From NCBI RefSeq assembly GCF_047601505.1, contig NZ_JASGJD010000001.1, forward strand, positions 3,100,001-3,164,000: DNA of 64,000 nt, written 5' to 3'. Under the pieces are notes generated by a model. It was not told the origin of the DNA and made no database searches. It saw only the letters and a list, made by a program, of their open reading frames with translations. Of this stretch, positions 16,469 through 25,350 are shown piece by piece (position 1 is the first letter of the stretch; the number at the start of each line of letters is the position of its first letter). The position numbers were made by a program, and so were the translations under genes. Source of the DNA: Cloacibacterium sp047601505. Lineage in GTDB: Bacteria; Bacteroidota; Bacteroidia; Flavobacteriales; Weeksellaceae.

Positions 16469-18121
16469 ATGAAAAAAAACTTAAAATATATTATTCCTGC
16501 CATTGTTTTACTTTTAGGAGCATTTGGTGTGTTTTCTCATCGTTTTGATTTAACCAAAGAAAAGCGCTACACCCTTTCTGATGCTACCATTGCTACTTTA
16601 AAATCTGTGCAAGAACCATTAACGATTGATGTGTATTTGGAAGGAGATTTTCCTGCAAATTTCAAGCAATTGCAAAACGAAACCAAATTTATTCTGGAAG
16701 AATTTAGAAAAGTAAATCCTAAAATAGATTTTAAATTTATAGACCCAATTGCTACAAAAATGTCTCAAGACACTTTAATGGCAATGGGAATGCAACCTTC
16801 TATGTTACCAGACATGAAAGACGGAAAAGTTACCAATATTGTGCTTTTTCCTTATGCCGCTCTTAAATACAAAGGTTACGGAAGTTCTATTCCGCTTATT
16901 ATTTCTCAATCTGGAATTGATGCTTCGGAACAATTAACCAAATCTATAGAAAGTTTAGAATATAATTTTGCTTCGAATATTAAATCTTTAACTGCAGAAA
17001 AAAGAAAAAACATTGGAGTTCTCATCAATCAAGACGAATTAAGACCTGGCGAATTTAGAGGTTTTATGGATATGGCACTTCAAAATTACAACGCTGGCCC
17101 TGTAATTCCTGTCAACAAAAAAGAATTAACAATGCAAGACATTCCCAATTTAAAAAGAATGGATGCTTTGATAATTGCAAAACCTAGAAAAGCCTTTACT
17201 GATACAGAAAAAGTAATTCTAGACCAATACATTATGAACGGCGGCAAAACGCTTTGGATGATTGATGCCGTAAATGCAGAAATGGATACCTTAATGACGA
17301 AAAGAAAACTAATGGCATATCCAATTGATATTAATATGACCGATTTTTTCTTTAATTATGGCGTAAGAATTAATCCTTCTTTAGTAAAAGATTTTCAAAA
17401 ATCGGCTTTAATAAGAGTTCAGGCGGGCGAAGTTTCGGGCAATCCTATTTACAATAATTTTATGTGGCCTTATTTTCCGTTGGGAATTAACGAAAATAAA
17501 AATCCAATTTCGAGAAATATAAATCCTGTAAAATTTGAATTTCCTACTTCTATTGATACTTTAGGAAGAAAAAACATCAAAACGAACGTTCTCTTCGAAT
17601 CTAGCGAAAGAACAACTCTAAAATCTGTTCCTAATTATGTAGAACTCTCAGAAATGGCAAATTTAGACAGCCTTTCGATGATGGAAAAACCTACAACTCC
17701 CAAAATTTTTGCTGTAAGTTTAGAAGGTAAATTTAATTCTGCTTATGCCACAAGAAGTGAGAAAAATGGTTTTCCTAATTTCAAAAACAGCTCTTCGGAT
17801 AACAAAATGATTGTTATTTCTGATGGTGATGTTGGCAGAAATCAAACCATGAAAGGGCAACCATTACCTTTGGGCGCAGACATACTTACTCAACAACAAT
17901 ATGGCAACGACCAATTTTTGAGAAACTGCCTCGATTGGCTTTTAGACGACAGCAATTTAATAGACCTTAGAAACCGAAATATTGAAGCCAGATTGCTAGA
18001 CAAACGAAGAATAGACGAAGAAAAAACCAACTGGCAATGGTTTAATTTATTAACGCCATTAGCAATTTTAGGACTTTTGGGTGGAATTTTCTATTGGCTT
18101 CGTAAGAAGAAATTTGGGTAG
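16469..18121 (+). CDS. gldG: Gliding motility ABC transporter auxiliary subunit GldG
   Basis: 550 residues, close to the family norm. One membrane helix near the N-terminus (YIIPAIVLLLGAFGVFS) and one at the C-terminus (LLTPLAILGLLGGIFYWL) anchor a large periplasmic domain. The GldG signature RFDLTKEKRYTLSDATIATLKS follows the first helix, and the LVISDGDVGRNQ-like strand (MIVISDGDVGRNQT) is near residue 450. GldG partners GldF and GldA. It begins one base after the transglutaminase-like gene. A strong hairpin at 18235-18269 ends the operon. Confidence 0.93.
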   Translation: MKKNLKYIIPAIVLLLGAFGVFSHRFDLTKEKRYTLSDATIATLKSVQEPLTIDVYLEGDFPANFKQLQNETKFILEEFRKVNPKIDFKFIDPIATKMSQDTLMAMGMQPSMLPDMKDGKVTNIVLFPYAALKYKGYGSSIPLIISQSGIDASEQLTKSIESLEYNFASNIKSLTAEKRKNIGVLINQDELRPGEFRGFMDMALQNYNAGPVIPVNKKELTMQDIPNLKRMDALIIAKPRKAFTDTEKVILDQYIMNGGKTLWMIDAVNAEMDTLMTKRKLMAYPIDINMTDFFFNYGVRINPSLVKDFQKSALIRVQAGEVSGNPIYNNFMWPYFPLGINENKNPISRNINPVKFEFPTSIDTLGRKNIKTNVLFESSERTTLKSVPNYVELSEMANLDSLSMMEKPTTPKIFAVSLEGKFNSAYATRSEKNGFPNFKNSSSDNKMIVISDGDVGRNQTMKGQPLPLGADILTQQQYGNDQFLRNCLDWLLDDSNLIDLRNRNIEARLLDKRRIDEEKTNWQWFNLLTPLAILGLLGGIFYWLRKKKFG

Positions 18122-18156
18122 ATTTTTTACAGAAAACACAGATTTTCACAGAATTA

Positions 18157-18211
18157 TTTCACGCAAAGTCACAAAGATTTTTACGCAATTTTTTACGCAA
18201 TGCTCGCAAAG
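18157..18211. repeat. ACGCAA-type intergenic repeat
   Basis: Units ACGCAAAG (18161), ACGCAATT (18183), ACGCAATG (18195) and CGCAAAG (18205) are interspersed with T runs. The segment TTTTTACGCAATGCTCGCAA resembles TTTTTCACGCAATGACGCAA in the gap at 46391-46410. Confidence 0.5.
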
Positions 18212-18234
18212 ATTTATTCTAATAAAAAATATAT

Positions 18235-18269
18235 AAAAATGCTTCGCTTAAAAAAAGTGAAGTGTTTTT
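18235..18269 (+). terminator. Terminator of the gldF-gldG operon
   Basis: A 14-bp stem of AAAAATGCTTCGCT (18235-18248) with AGTGAAGTGTTTTT (18256-18269), including three G-U pairs. The T run forms the stem end and continues as ATTTTAT. Confidence 0.7.
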
Positions 18270-18297
18270 ATTTTATCTCAAAAATCTTCCATCTTTC

Positions 18298-18318
18298 GAC
18301 TTCTGACTTTTGACTTCT
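18298..18318. repeat. Three heptamer repeats at the end of the DUF4268 gene
   Basis: GACTTCT, GACTTTT, GACTTCT run in tandem with a period of 7. The last unit touches the stop codon of the minus-strand gene. Confidence 0.5.
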
Positions 18319-18748
18319 AAACATCTTTTATAAACTCTTCATACTCCCAATAAACCTGCTCAAAAGCAGACATTTTTGCTACAAAAAATTCGAAAATTTC
18401 TTGCCAAGTATTTTTGTTGAATATAGAAACGTTATGTTTTTCGACCCAAAATCTGGAAATTATTTTTCCGTTTTCTAATGTATAAAACTCATCTTTGAAA
18501 ACTTCTTGCCCAAGTTCTTCTTCCAAAATTCCTTCAAGAGACCACAATTTTTCATAATAAGCATTTCGAAAAATTTCGTCTTTTATTTCAATATCAATTG
18601 AAACCTCAGCTTTTTTGTTGTCACAATAAAATTTGAAGGCAAAATCTTTAATTTTGGTATCATACAAAATCCATTTTTTAGGAAAAGACTTCCCAAAACT
18701 GGTCCAAAATTCTTTTTTAATCTTTGCGGCTTCTTCTTTACTGAACAT
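18317..18748 (-). CDS. DUF4268-domain protein
   Basis: 143 residues, all of it the DUF4268 domain as found in flavobacteria: MFSKEEAAKIKKEFWTSFGK at the N-terminus, FKFYCDNKKAEVSIDIE in the first strand pair, and a C-terminal aromatic-rich helix WQEIFEFFVAKMSAFEQVYW. No catalytic motif is evident. In other organisms the domain sometimes sits beside or inside restriction-type nucleases, but here it stands alone with no nuclease nearby, so a defence role is not supported. Cytoplasmic, function unknown. It is convergent with gldG and divergent from the secreted protein at 18826. Confidence 0.8.
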   Translation of the reverse strand: MFSKEEAAKIKKEFWTSFGKSFPKKWILYDTKIKDFAFKFYCDNKKAEVSIDIEIKDEIFRNAYYEKLWSLEGILEEELGQEVFKDEFYTLENGKIISRFWVEKHNVSIFNKNTWQEIFEFFVAKMSAFEQVYWEYEEFIKDV

Positions 18749-18771
18749 TATTTACGATTGATAATTGATAG

Positions 18772-18802
18772 TTTGCGAAAATAGGGAAAAATTGTATATT
18801 TG
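18772..18802 (+). promoter_or_regulatory. Promoter of the 18826 gene
   Basis: TTTG (18772-18775), 19 bases, TATATTTG (18795-18802). Both elements match the Bacteroidota consensus exactly. The start codon is 23 bp downstream. Confidence 0.65.
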
Positions 18803-18825
18803 AGTAAATTAAAAAACTAAATACT

Positions 18826-19281
18826 ATGAAAAATTTCCTTTTCATCTCTCTATTTTTAAGTTCTTTTCTTAATGCTCAAAGCTATTATAAGAAGATTTCG
18901 GAGAAAAACATTAATACTGAAAGACAAACGATTGCTAAGAATTTCATTCTTGATTTTCTAAAAAAATGTGAAGACAAAAACTATTCAAAATTCGAAAATT
19001 ATAATATTGCGAAAAAATTTGAAATGTTTCTTGATGAAAAACTAGAAAGTATTTGCAAAAAAAACGATGAAGAACTCGGGAAAATAGAGTTACTGGATTT
19101 TGATTCAGCACATCTCAACAAATATTCTATCAACAAAGATCCTTATGAATTATTTGTTTTCAATGCAAAAACTGAAAAAAATCCCGATTTAAAATACCTA
19201 AGTGTTTGGATTTATCAAGATAGAAATTACCTCAGCGGATTGGTAATTACCAAAGAAAAACCATTTAAATCTAAAAAATAA
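18826..19281 (+). CDS. Secreted hypothetical protein
   Basis: I do not recognise this family. 151 residues. MKNFLFISLFLSSFLNA is a clean Sec signal peptide, with QSYYKK following the cleavage site. The mature 134 residues are Lys/Glu/Asn-rich with a helical first half (TIAKNFILDFLKKCEDKNYSKF) and a strand-rich end (YLSVWIYQDRNYLSGLVI), which suggests a small alpha/beta fold of the NTF2 or DUF-type kind. Only one Cys pair position is visible (KKC and SIC). It has a strong promoter and stands convergent to the MORN-like lipoprotein gene, 9 bp away. Confidence 0.7.
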   Translation: MKNFLFISLFLSSFLNAQSYYKKISEKNINTERQTIAKNFILDFLKKCEDKNYSKFENYNIAKKFEMFLDEKLESICKKNDEELGKIELLDFDSAHLNKYSINKDPYELFVFNAKTEKNPDLKYLSVWIYQDRNYLSGLVITKEKPFKSKK

Positions 19282-19290
19282 TTTAAGATT

Positions 19291-19734
19291 TTACTTTGCT
19301 GGAATACTATCTAACGGAGTTCCTTGTTTGTAAATTCGGGTAAATATGTGTTTTCCTTTTTCGTTGTAAATTTTCCAAGGCCCATCATAGAACCAATGCC
19401 TTGAATTATCGCTTTTCATGGTTTTTGTTTGTCCTCTTTCGCTTATTTTACCATTTTGGTGATAGATTTTCACTTTACAAAAATCTTTTTTAAATCTTTC
19501 TTTCTGGTAAACTTTACCTTGATAAGTGGTAACCCAAAGTCCAACTTTTTCACCATTTTTAAACTTTCCTTTTCCTACTAATTCGCCAATATCAGAAGTA
19601 TAAGTTTCTTCCCAAACACCATTTCTTTGCCTTACAACATTTTCGCCTTTAGTGTATTGATTTATTTTAGTAGTTTTAGATATACAAGAAACAAAAAACG
19701 ATAAAATAATAAGTTTAAAATAAAAATTTCTCAT
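19291..19734 (-). CDS. Lipoprotein with MORN-like repeats
   Basis: 147 residues from the ATG at 19734. The N-terminus MRNFYFKLIILSFFVSC is a lipoprotein signal, with Cys17 in the lipobox FVSC. The rest carries the 'gkfKnGekvGlWvtyy' type repeats of MORN / YwqK-like proteins: GVWEETYTSD, GKFKNGEKVGLWVTTYQGK, KIYHQNGKISERGQ and GPWKIYNEKGK. The frame is open 37 codons further upstream, but that stretch reads through the kbl terminator hairpin and the interspersed repeat (MRGTKQSVEL...), so it is rejected as coding. The protein should be lipid-anchored in the inner or outer membrane. MORN-like proteins are often surface scaffolds; no partner is evident. Confidence 0.78.
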   Translation of the reverse strand: MRNFYFKLIILSFFVSCISKTTKINQYTKGENVVRQRNGVWEETYTSDIGELVGKGKFKNGEKVGLWVTTYQGKVYQKERFKKDFCKVKIYHQNGKISERGQTKTMKSDNSRHWFYDGPWKIYNEKGKHIFTRIYKQGTPLDSIPAK

Positions 19735-19763
19735 AGGTTTTAGTTTTATTCGAATAAAAATAC

Positions 19764-19791
19764 AAAAAAAAGTGAACTTTCGTCCACTTTT
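19764..19791 (-). terminator. Terminator of kbl
   Basis: On the minus strand, AAAAGTGGAC-GAAA-GTTCACTTTT forms a 10-bp stem with one G-U pair and a GNRA tetraloop (19791-19768). A T run follows. Confidence 0.8.
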
Positions 19792-19820
19792 AAAAATATT
19801 TATTTTAATTTTTTGTAATT

Positions 19821-19849
19821 CAACAGATTGCTTCGTTCCTCGCAATGAC
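19821..19849. repeat. Interspersed repeat, intergenic copy
   Basis: This 29-bp element starts CAACAGATTGCTTCG and ends TCGCAATGAC, with a four-base variable centre. ATTGC/GCAAT form short inverted arms. The same 15- and 10-base ends flank a six-base centre inside sucB (47890-47920). It adjoins the heptamer block at 19848. Confidence 0.7.
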
Positions 19850-19882
19850 CTCTGACCTCTGACCTCTGACTTTCAACTTTTA
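19848..19882. repeat. Heptamer repeat block before the kbl stop
   Basis: ACCTCTG three times, then ACTTTCA and ACTTTTA: five units with a period of 7, ending two bases before the kbl stop codon. It shares its first two bases with the interspersed repeat. Confidence 0.6.
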
Positions 19883-19884
19883 AC

Positions 19885-21081
19885 TTAAGAAATAACACCC
19901 AATTCTTTTCCTACTTTTTCGAAAGCAGAAATCGCTTTATCAAGATGTTCTCTGGAATGTCCTGCCGAAAGTTGAACTCTAATTCTGGCTTTCCCTTTCG
20001 GAACTACAGGATAGAAGAAACCGATGACGTAAACGCCGTTTTCCATCATTTTTTCTGCAAATTCTTGCGCCAATTTAGCATCGTACAACATTACAGGAAC
20101 TATCGCAGCATCGCCATCAGGAATATCAAAACCTTTAGCTTTCATCTCCTTACGGAAATATTCTGCATTTTCCATTACTTTATCACGAAGAGAAGTGTCT
20201 TTAGAAAGCATTTCTAAAACCTTCAAAGCAGCACCAACAATACCTGGAGCAAGAGAATTTGAAAATAAATACGGACGAGAACGCTGTCTCAATAAATCAA
20301 TAATCTCTTTTTTGCCCGAAGTAAAACCGCCAAGAGCGCCGCCAAGAGCTTTTCCTAAAGTTGAAGTAATAATATCAACTCTTCCCATCACTTCGTTGGC
20401 TTCGTGAGTTCCACGACCTGTTTTCCCGATGAAACCCGTTGCGTGAGAATCGTCAACCATTACCAAAGCATCATATTTATCCGCTAAATCACAAACGCCT
20501 TTTAAATCTGCTACAATTCCGTCCATAGAGAAAACGCCATCTGTAACGATAATTTTGAAACGATGATTTTGTTTAGAAGCTTCTATTAATTGAGCTTCCA
20601 AATCTTGCATATTATTGTTCTTGTATCTGTATCTTGCTGCTTTACAAAGGCGAACCCCATCAATAATAGAAGCATGATTCAATTCATCAGAAATAATACA
20701 ATCTTCTTCGGTAAAAAGTGGCTCGAAAACACCACCATTTGCGTCAAAGGCTGCTGCATACAAAATAGTATCTTCAGTTCCTAAAAATTCTGAAATCTTA
20801 GCTTCCAATTCTTTATGAATATCTTGAGTTCCGCAGATAAAACGCACCGAAGACATTCCGTAACCGTGAGTTTCAATAATATCTTGCGAAGCTTTCATTA
20901 CTTCAGGATGATTAGAAAGTCCCAAATAATTATTGGCACAAAAATTCAACAAAGATTTTCCATTAGCAACAATTTCTGCAGATTGTTGAGAAGTAATGAT
21001 TCTTTCGCGTTTGTAAAGACCATCATTTTCTATGTTTGTAAGTTCGTTTTGTAGATGTTTTAGATATTTTTCTGAAATCAT
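19885..21081 (-). CDS. kbl: Glycine C-acetyltransferase (2-amino-3-ketobutyrate CoA ligase)
   Basis: 398 residues, the Kbl length. A PLP-dependent alpha-oxoamine synthase that cleaves 2-amino-3-oxobutyrate with CoA to glycine and acetyl-CoA in threonine breakdown. Visible motifs are NFCANNYLGLSNHPEV, the substrate pocket HGYGMSSVRFICGTQ, the PLP-ring His in ELNHASIIDG, the DDSHATGFIG cofactor Asp/His, and the Schiff-base Lys in STLGKALGGALGG. The N-terminus (LQNELTNIENDGLYKRERII) fits Kbl better than BioF. Serine palmitoyltransferase, a relative common in sphingolipid-making Bacteroidota, is the main alternative. Threonine dehydrogenase is not in this window. Confidence 0.87.
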   Translation of the reverse strand: MISEKYLKHLQNELTNIENDGLYKRERIITSQQSAEIVANGKSLLNFCANNYLGLSNHPEVMKASQDIIETHGYGMSSVRFICGTQDIHKELEAKISEFLGTEDTILYAAAFDANGGVFEPLFTEEDCIISDELNHASIIDGVRLCKAARYRYKNNNMQDLEAQLIEASKQNHRFKIIVTDGVFSMDGIVADLKGVCDLADKYDALVMVDDSHATGFIGKTGRGTHEANEVMGRVDIITSTLGKALGGALGGFTSGKKEIIDLLRQRSRPYLFSNSLAPGIVGAALKVLEMLSKDTSLRDKVMENAEYFRKEMKAKGFDIPDGDAAIVPVMLYDAKLAQEFAEKMMENGVYVIGFFYPVVPKGKARIRVQLSAGHSREHLDKAISAFEKVGKELGVIS

Positions 21082-21103
21082 TTTTTTGATTTTTAGATTT
21101 TCA

Positions 21104-21131
21104 CAAATGTAATAAAAAAAGCCTTCATCAA
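21104..21131 (-). promoter_or_regulatory. Promoter of kbl inside the dacB terminator
   Basis: Minus strand: TTG (21131-21129), 17 bases, TACATTTG (21111-21104). The -33 element lies in the loop of the dacB terminator hairpin. Confidence 0.4.
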
Positions 21132-21141
21132 CTGAAGGCTT
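21113..21141 (-). terminator. Terminator of dacB
   Basis: AAGCCTTCA (21119-21127) and TGAAGGCTT (21133-21141) form a perfect 9-bp stem with a five-base loop. On the minus strand a run of T follows. Confidence 0.85.
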
Positions 21142-21161
21142 GGTATTATAAATTCTAAATT

Positions 21162-22601
21162 TTACAAATTCACCACAGGCTCTAGAATATACTCCATTTT
21201 AGATTTCACTTGGTCAACAGAACCTTTGTAACCATTAATTAACAAAGAGAAAGTAAGAATTTTTCCACTTCTCGTTTTAATATAACCTGCTAAACATTTT
21301 ACACCGTTTAGCGTTCCTGTTTTGGCAAAAATTTGCCCATGATTATCACTGGTCTTAAACATTCTTCTCAAAGTACCTGTTTCGCCAGCAATGGGCAAAG
21401 AGGTTAAAAAATCATCGTAATATTTTTCCTTCATTACCGCTGCCAAAAACTTTGCTTGCGAAATTGGTTTTACTTTATTTCCACGGGAAAGTCCGCTTCC
21501 ATCAATTAAACTCAATCCTTCAAAATCATATTTTTTGTCTTGAAGATGTCTCACAATAGTTTCTCTACCAGATTCTAAAGAAACGTTTCCTGTTTTATAA
21601 AAGCCAACCGTTTTTAGCAAAGCTTCAGCCAAAGCATTATCAGAATGCTGATTGGTGTAATAAATAATATCAACCATTGTAGGCGAAGAATATTTAGCCA
21701 AAAACTCTCTAGGTTCTGGATTTGGGTCTGTAACTCTCGTTAAAACTTTACCAGAAATAGAGATTTTACTCGCAATAAGTTTGGTTCTGAGAGTGTTCCC
21801 AAGAAGAGCATGAGCCGCTGGAATAGTTGTTACCAAACTGTTAGCATCAAATTTTTCTGTAAACGCCATTCTATGAGTAAAAGGCGATTGATAGAAATAT
21901 CTTTTAGAAGTATCAAAAATAGATTTTGCTTTTATGGCAACTTTTTCAGATTTTGGGTCAACGCTAGAAGTGTTTCCAACCGGCAAATAGTAATTATTAT
22001 GTTCTATCCAAACAATTTTTTCGGGAAGCTCTAACCTAACATCCTGATAAACTGCGGTTTCTATAATAATGTTTCCTGTAATTTTTTTAATTCCTGCGCT
22101 TTTAATTTTATCTAAGTAATCTGCCGCAATACTCGCCGTAGAAGCAGCTCCAGCTTTACCAGAACCGATTGAAGGATCGCCACTACCAATAATGAATAAA
22201 TCACCGTTTAAAGTACCTTCAGGAGAAATTTCGCCAGAATATTCTAGTTGTGTAATCCATCTAAATTTACCTCCAAGAAGCGCCATTGAAGCATCTGTAG
22301 AAAGCAGTTTGGTAGTAGAAGCAGGTATAAGAGGCGTATCAGAATTATACTCTGTAATCACTTGTTTTTTCTGAGTGTCATACACTACAAAACCCCAATT
22401 TGCCGTTTTCAAAACGGGGTCGTTCTTCATCCTGTTGATATTTTCTTCAATTTGTTCTTTTGGCGAAAGCACAACTTTTTCTACAGTTGAATTTTCACTT
22501 TTTTCTGAATTTATATCGGAAGGAACTGAAGAAGTTTGAGCCAAAGCAATGCCATAAATAAGCAACGCCGAAGTAGCAAAAATTTTGTTCAGTCTTTTCA
22601 T
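21162..22601 (-). CDS. dacB: D-alanyl-D-alanine carboxypeptidase/endopeptidase (PBP4 family)
   Basis: 479 residues: signal peptide ending at IALAQ, then a peptidase S13 domain. The penicillin-binding triad is complete: Ser95-Thr-Thr-Lys98 in PASTTKLLS, SDN in NQHSDNALAEAL, and KTG in FAKTGTLNGVKCLAGY. A long insert between the first two motifs, as in E. coli PBP4, contains the DLFIIGSGDPS segment. It trims or hydrolyses peptidoglycan cross-links in the periplasm. A Ser/Glu-rich linker of about 25 residues follows the signal peptide. It is a single gene with its own terminator; priA lies upstream on the same strand, 201 bp away. Confidence 0.93.
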   Translation of the reverse strand: MKRLNKIFATSALLIYGIALAQTSSVPSDINSEKSENSTVEKVVLSPKEQIEENINRMKNDPVLKTANWGFVVYDTQKKQVITEYNSDTPLIPASTTKLLSTDASMALLGGKFRWITQLEYSGEISPEGTLNGDLFIIGSGDPSIGSGKAGAASTASIAADYLDKIKSAGIKKITGNIIIETAVYQDVRLELPEKIVWIEHNNYYLPVGNTSSVDPKSEKVAIKAKSIFDTSKRYFYQSPFTHRMAFTEKFDANSLVTTIPAAHALLGNTLRTKLIASKISISGKVLTRVTDPNPEPREFLAKYSSPTMVDIIYYTNQHSDNALAEALLKTVGFYKTGNVSLESGRETIVRHLQDKKYDFEGLSLIDGSGLSRGNKVKPISQAKFLAAVMKEKYYDDFLTSLPIAGETGTLRRMFKTSDNHGQIFAKTGTLNGVKCLAGYIKTRSGKILTFSLLINGYKGSVDQVKSKMEYILEPVVNL

Positions 22602-22802
22602 TTCGTAAGTAATTTTTCTTAAAAAATTTGTTTAAACACTAAAAATCAAAGGTTTAAAAGAGAATGATTTCAATATTCAAAACGTATATTTCAATTCTAC
22701 AATAAGCTAATTATCAATTATTAACGCAGCAAATTTATCAAATAATGCCATTTTAATTTCTTTAGATATAGCTAAAACTATCCTAAGATAAGTTAAAATT
22801 TG

Positions 22803-25241
22803 TTAAACATCAACAAAAGCTTCTAATTTTATACTTTTGTAAGCAGTAATTTCATAAAATTCTTCAATAGATTTCAGTACATTTTCTTTGTATTCATTGT
22901 ATTTTTTCCCGCGAGGCAATTTGAGTAAAATTTGATACTGATACAAAAGATTTATTTTCCCAATTGGTGCTTTTTCTGGACCTAAAATACATTGCAAAGG
23001 CAAATATTTTTGCAAAACAGAACTCAAAAACTGCGATGCTCTGTTTACTTTGTCTTCTTTTCGATGTTTTAATTCAATCAAAATTAATTTTACAAAAGGT
23101 GGATACAGAAATTGCTCTCTTTCTTTTAGAAAATGTTCATAAATTTTAGCAGAATTCTCTTCTTTAATCAGTTCAAAAAGCGGATGAAAAGGATTATACG
23201 TTTGGATGTAAATTTTTCCATTACCAGAAATTCTTCCTGCTCTGCCCGAAACCTGCGTAATCAATTGATAGGCTCTTTCTTCTGCTCTAAAATCCTGAAC
23301 ATACAACAGAGAATCTGCCTTCGGAATTGCCACCAATTCTATATTATCAAAATCTAAACCTTTAGAAATCATCTGTGTACCAACGATAATTTCCGCTTCG
23401 CCATTTTCTATTTTTTCGTAGAGTTTTTCGTAGGCAAATTTCTTGCGCATACTGTCCACATCCATTCTTTCTACATTGGCTTCTTTGAATATTTTTTGCG
23501 TTTCTTCTTCAATTTGCTCTACCCCAACTCCACGTTCATTTAGATTTTCACTTTGGCATTTCGGACAAAATTTTGGTTTATGCGCTTTTTGTCCACAGTA
23601 ATGACATTTCATCTCGTTGGTAGCTTTGTGATACGTCATCACCACATCGCAATTGCTGCAATACGTAACATTGCCACAAGATTCGCACTCTACTACATTG
23701 GCATATCCTCGTCTGTTATGAAGAATAATGCTTTGTTTTTTGTTTTGAAGATTTTCAGAAATTTTATCAATTAAAATTTGAGAAAAATGTCCTACCGAAA
23801 GTTTAGATTCTTGCGCTTCTTTGAAATTGATAATTTCATATTTTGGAAGAGCCACTTCACCAAATCTTTTGCCCAAAAAAACATATTTTAATTTATCATT
23901 TTTGGCAGCAAAATAACTTTCTACCGAAGGCGTAGCTGAACCCAAAATCACTTTTGCACTGTAAAATTTAGCCAAAACTTGCGCAGCATCTTTCGCATTA
24001 AAATACGGTTTTACTTCTCTTGGCTTGTAAGCATTATCGTGTTCTTCGTCCACAATAATTAATCCTAAATTTTGGAAAGGAAGAAAAAGCGAACTCCTTG
24101 TTCCTACTAAAATTTGAATTTCATTGGTTTTTATCTTTCGCCAAACCTCAACTTTTTCAAAATCTGACATTTTTTGATGGTAAAAACCGAGTGCTTTTCC
24201 GTATTTTTTTTCTAATCTTTGAGTAATTTGTTTGGTAATTGCAATTTCCGGCAAGAGGAAAAGAACATTTTTGCCTTTGGAAATCGATTCTTCAATTTTA
24301 TCTAAATACAAATGCGTTTTACCAGAACTTGTAACACCGTGAAGCAAAATGTTTTTGCCTTCTTCAAAACCTTTATTAATCTCTTCTAAAGCTATTTTTT
24401 GAGTCTCAGAAAGTTGCTCTAATTCTTCTATTTCGCCTTCGTAAGCTTCAATTCTGTCTTTTTGAAGATAATATTCTAACACCAAGTTTTTCTCTATTAA
24501 ACCTTTTAAATGAGAAGCATTAAAAATTCCGTCTTCAAAAAAATGAGATTTTCTTAGTGGCTGATTTTCTGTTTGTTGAGACTGCAAAATCGTTAAAAAC
24601 AAATCTTTTTGTTTCTTAGCTTTGTTTAAATTTTGAAGAATTTCGGAAAGATTTCCTAATATATTTTCATCAATTTTAAGATAGGCAACTTCTTTGACTC
24701 TGTATTTTTCGAAAATTTGTTCATCAATCAAAATATATTGCTCATCAATTAATGTATTGATGGTTTTGATGATTTCTTTTTTGGGAATAAAAGCTTCAAT
24801 TTCGGATAAATTAATCAAACTTTTCACTTCCAAAGCTTGTAGAAGATACGTTTCGTTGGCATCTAAAACTTCCCAATCTATTTCTTTGTTAAGGTTTCTT
24901 TTGAGATAAGTTTCGCTTTCTAATTTTAAAGAACTTGGGAACGCAAAACGATAAATTTCGCCAATGTTGCAGAGATAATACTCCGAAAGCCATTTCCAAA
25001 ATTGCAATTGCGCTTCTGGAACGATGGCATCTGCATCCAAAATAGAATGAATTTCTTTTGGGAGGAAAGTTTCTGGTTCGTTTTCGTGAATTTCGGCAAC
25101 AATTCCTGTGTATATTTTTTTACCACCAAAAGGAACGAGAACGCGCATTCCTAAAGCCAATTTTGGCAAAAATTCTTCTGAAACTTTGTAAGTAAAAGTT
25201 CCTTTTAAATTAAGCGGAAGAATAATTTGGGCGTATTTCAA
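22803..25241 (-). CDS. priA: Primosomal protein N' (PriA helicase)
   Basis: 812 residues, a full-length PriA. It restarts stalled replication forks by loading the primosome. The N-terminal DNA-binding domain starts YAQIILPLNLKGTFTYKV. The superfamily 2 helicase core has Walker A GVTSSGKTHLYL, DEEH in IIVDEEHDNAYK, GSATPS in VILGSATPSVES, and the C-terminal motif QVSGRAGR. Between the lobes sits the zinc-binding insert with eight Cys: CESCGNVTYCSNC, CHYCGQ and CPKCQ. No truncation. A -7 match (TATTTTTG at 25286-25279) lies about 40 bp upstream. Confidence 0.95.
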   Translation of the reverse strand: MKYAQIILPLNLKGTFTYKVSEEFLPKLALGMRVLVPFGGKKIYTGIVAEIHENEPETFLPKEIHSILDADAIVPEAQLQFWKWLSEYYLCNIGEIYRFAFPSSLKLESETYLKRNLNKEIDWEVLDANETYLLQALEVKSLINLSEIEAFIPKKEIIKTINTLIDEQYILIDEQIFEKYRVKEVAYLKIDENILGNLSEILQNLNKAKKQKDLFLTILQSQQTENQPLRKSHFFEDGIFNASHLKGLIEKNLVLEYYLQKDRIEAYEGEIEELEQLSETQKIALEEINKGFEEGKNILLHGVTSSGKTHLYLDKIEESISKGKNVLFLLPEIAITKQITQRLEKKYGKALGFYHQKMSDFEKVEVWRKIKTNEIQILVGTRSSLFLPFQNLGLIIVDEEHDNAYKPREVKPYFNAKDAAQVLAKFYSAKVILGSATPSVESYFAAKNDKLKYVFLGKRFGEVALPKYEIINFKEAQESKLSVGHFSQILIDKISENLQNKKQSIILHNRRGYANVVECESCGNVTYCSNCDVVMTYHKATNEMKCHYCGQKAHKPKFCPKCQSENLNERGVGVEQIEEETQKIFKEANVERMDVDSMRKKFAYEKLYEKIENGEAEIIVGTQMISKGLDFDNIELVAIPKADSLLYVQDFRAEERAYQLITQVSGRAGRISGNGKIYIQTYNPFHPLFELIKEENSAKIYEHFLKEREQFLYPPFVKLILIELKHRKEDKVNRASQFLSSVLQKYLPLQCILGPEKAPIGKINLLYQYQILLKLPRGKKYNEYKENVLKSIEEFYEITAYKSIKLEAFVDV

Positions 25242-25350
25242 AGTGAAAATTTATTGAGTAGTGATGTGATGATTTTTACAAAAATAAGGAATTTAGAATT
25301 GATTTTTAAAGCAAATTTGCAAAGTTTTTTTTATTATCAAAACTTAATTC

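Noticed and set aside
18317..18748. Defence-system component based on DUF4268
   Set aside because: No nuclease, methylase or other defence gene lies nearby; flanking genes are housekeeping or secreted proteins.
19735..19845. N-terminal extension MRGTKQSVEL... of the MORN-like lipoprotein
   Set aside because: It translates an interspersed repeat and the kbl terminator stem; the lipoprotein signal begins at the ATG at 19734.
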